From Posidonia oceanica (lineage: Eukaryota; Streptophyta; Magnoliopsida; Alismatales; Posidoniaceae), in NCBI GenBank assembly GCA_037176725.1, contig JAZBRS010000029.1, forward strand, positions 122,669,001-122,733,000: 64,000 nt of DNA, read 5' to 3'. The notes below the pieces were generated by a model, which was not told where the DNA came from, did no database searches, and saw only the letters and a program-made list of their open reading frames with translations. This document shows, piece by piece, positions 63,077 through 64,000 of this stretch (position 1 is the first letter of the stretch; the number at the start of each line of letters is the position of its first letter). A program made the position numbers and the translations under genes.

Positions 63077-64000
63077 TCAGGAAACTGGGGGGGCAAACGG
63101 AGGAATCTCGTTGAGGGGCCAGAGTCCCTGCACCTCAGCGATATACTCAGAAGTACATCTTGAGCTCTTCACAGCTGCAATGTCTGTAGACTTGACCCCA
63201 TGCCACATCAGGTCTGCTCGCACTGTTGTGGATGCTGTTGTGCTGAGAGGGTAGGTCTGCATGAGCCTGGGCGCAATGCTATCAATGAAGGTGCCCTGCT
63301 GGTAGCCAAACTGCCGCATGACCCAGATAGGGTGGTACTCCACACCCCTAGTGAATCCTGGCAGCACTACAAGTCACGTATCGTGAGCATCGAAGAAGAT
63401 GGTGAAGGGTTCAGCTACGGATGGGATGATTCGCCAAGTTACTGCATCATCTATCAGCTCAGATAGCTTCTGGTACTCTTCTGGTATGCTCTTGATAGTC
63501 CTTGCATGACCACTGCTGTAGTTTGTTTCGATAGCATGCCTCTGAGGACACAGCAAGTCCATCTCCAGGTGTGCAGCTAGCCAAATCTACACCAGTACTC
63601 CGTAGCCGTGGAACTGGCGGTAGTGGTGTACAATGCGGTCCAGCCTACGATATGTTTCTGCAAGGACGACTGGTGCCAGGACGATCTGCCGGGTCACCAC
63701 TGCAAGTGCAATCTCAGCAATCTCGATTGCAACTGTCATCCGACCATGCATGAAGATGAGTTCGCCCAGAAAGCAGGTGACGATCCCTCGGAGCCACAGC
63801 TCTTCTCCGAGTTCAGCGTGCCTTTCCATAACTGCATCAAAATATGCTAGGCGAAGCAGGGGCATGGACCTGCTGGTGCAGATTAACCTTTGCTGGTAGC
63901 CTTTGACAGAGAGCCTAGTCAGCTGGCTTAGGACCGCAGTGTACCCATCGCGCCTCATGAAGACTGGAGGTCCCATGATCTTGGAGAAGCCGCAGATCCG
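63077..64000 (-). pseudogene. DUF7745-like ORF of element G, partial, two stops
   Basis: One minus-strand frame runs from the window edge to 63077. It reads 'IMGPPVFMRRDGYTAVLSQL', 'ELGEELWLRGIVTCFLGELIF', 'VTRQIVLAPVVLAETYRRLDR', 'LPGFTRGVEYHPIWVMRQFG' and 'YIAEVQGLWPLNEIPP'. It is interrupted by TAG at 63587 (E has Gln, CAG) and TGA at 63374 (E has Arg; CGA to TGA likely). The end is shifted relative to E ('PVS' then stop). It is closest to the E and B copies; amino-terminal residues lie outside the window. Confidence 0.78.

Larger units (their letters stand above)
56900..64000 (-). mobile_element. Element G: Tat/Ogre-type retrotransposon, minus strand, 3' part
   Basis: Minus strand, right to left: DUF7745-like ORF (64000-63077), 3' UTR with hairpins and tandem array, PPT (60291 onward), 3' LTR (60290-56900). 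The insertion lies in the gag of D; the TSD candidate is CCCAT (56895-56899), its partner outside the window. Pol, gag and the 5' LTR should lie right of the window. Confidence 0.9.

Overview
This window is plant nuclear DNA made almost entirely of LTR retrotransposons nested inside one another. The coding domains are Ty3/gypsy type of the Tat/Ogre kind: a reverse transcriptase/RNase H followed by a second, archaeal-type RNase H and an integrase. LTRs are 1.4 to 5.2 kb and start TG and end CA. I see no host gene, tRNA, rRNA or CRISPR array. The organism is probably an angiosperm with a large, repeat-rich genome; nothing in the sequence fixes the species.

Seven element pieces (A-G) can be separated by LTR ends, 5-bp target-site duplications (TSDs) and broken reading frames. 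A (+, oldest visible) has its 3' internal part at 1-3458 and 3' LTR at 3459-5811, cut by B. B (-) has its 3' LTR at 5812-8737 and internal parts at 8738-12790 and 22131-24092. C (+, 12791-22130, TSD TTGAG) is a complete gag-only element inside the last codons of B's integrase. D (+) starts at 24093 inside B's RNase H. Its 5' LTR (24093-25515 plus 51215-51411) is split by E, its leader by solo LTR F, and its gag by G. E (+, 25516-51209, TSD TGAAG) is a nearly complete 25.7-kb giant with 5.24-kb LTRs. F (+, 52243-55575, TSD GACCC) is a solo LTR. G (-, 56900 to beyond the window) shows its 3' LTR and 3' internal part.

E carries primer binding site, gag, protease, RT, RNase H, archaeal-type RNase H and integrase, then an extra sense-strand ORF resembling plant DUF7745/mobile-domain proteins, then a tandem-repeat array, a polypurine tract (PPT) and the 3' LTR. 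B and G carry the extra ORF in the same place. Three in-frame stops, one frameshift and a lost protease aspartate show that E cannot make all its proteins itself, although its LTRs differ by only about 1% by eye. C and D encode only Gag and probably depend on proteins from elements such as B and E.

The most unusual signal is dyad symmetry. The 3' UTR arrays of A, B, E and G, and the LTR modules of C/D and F/G, have mostly unrelated sequences, yet are built from short inverted repeats, several with compensating arm changes. The PPT/LTR junction of A, B, E and G also lies inside a conserved nested stem. These are by-eye observations; decisive tests are named in the findings.
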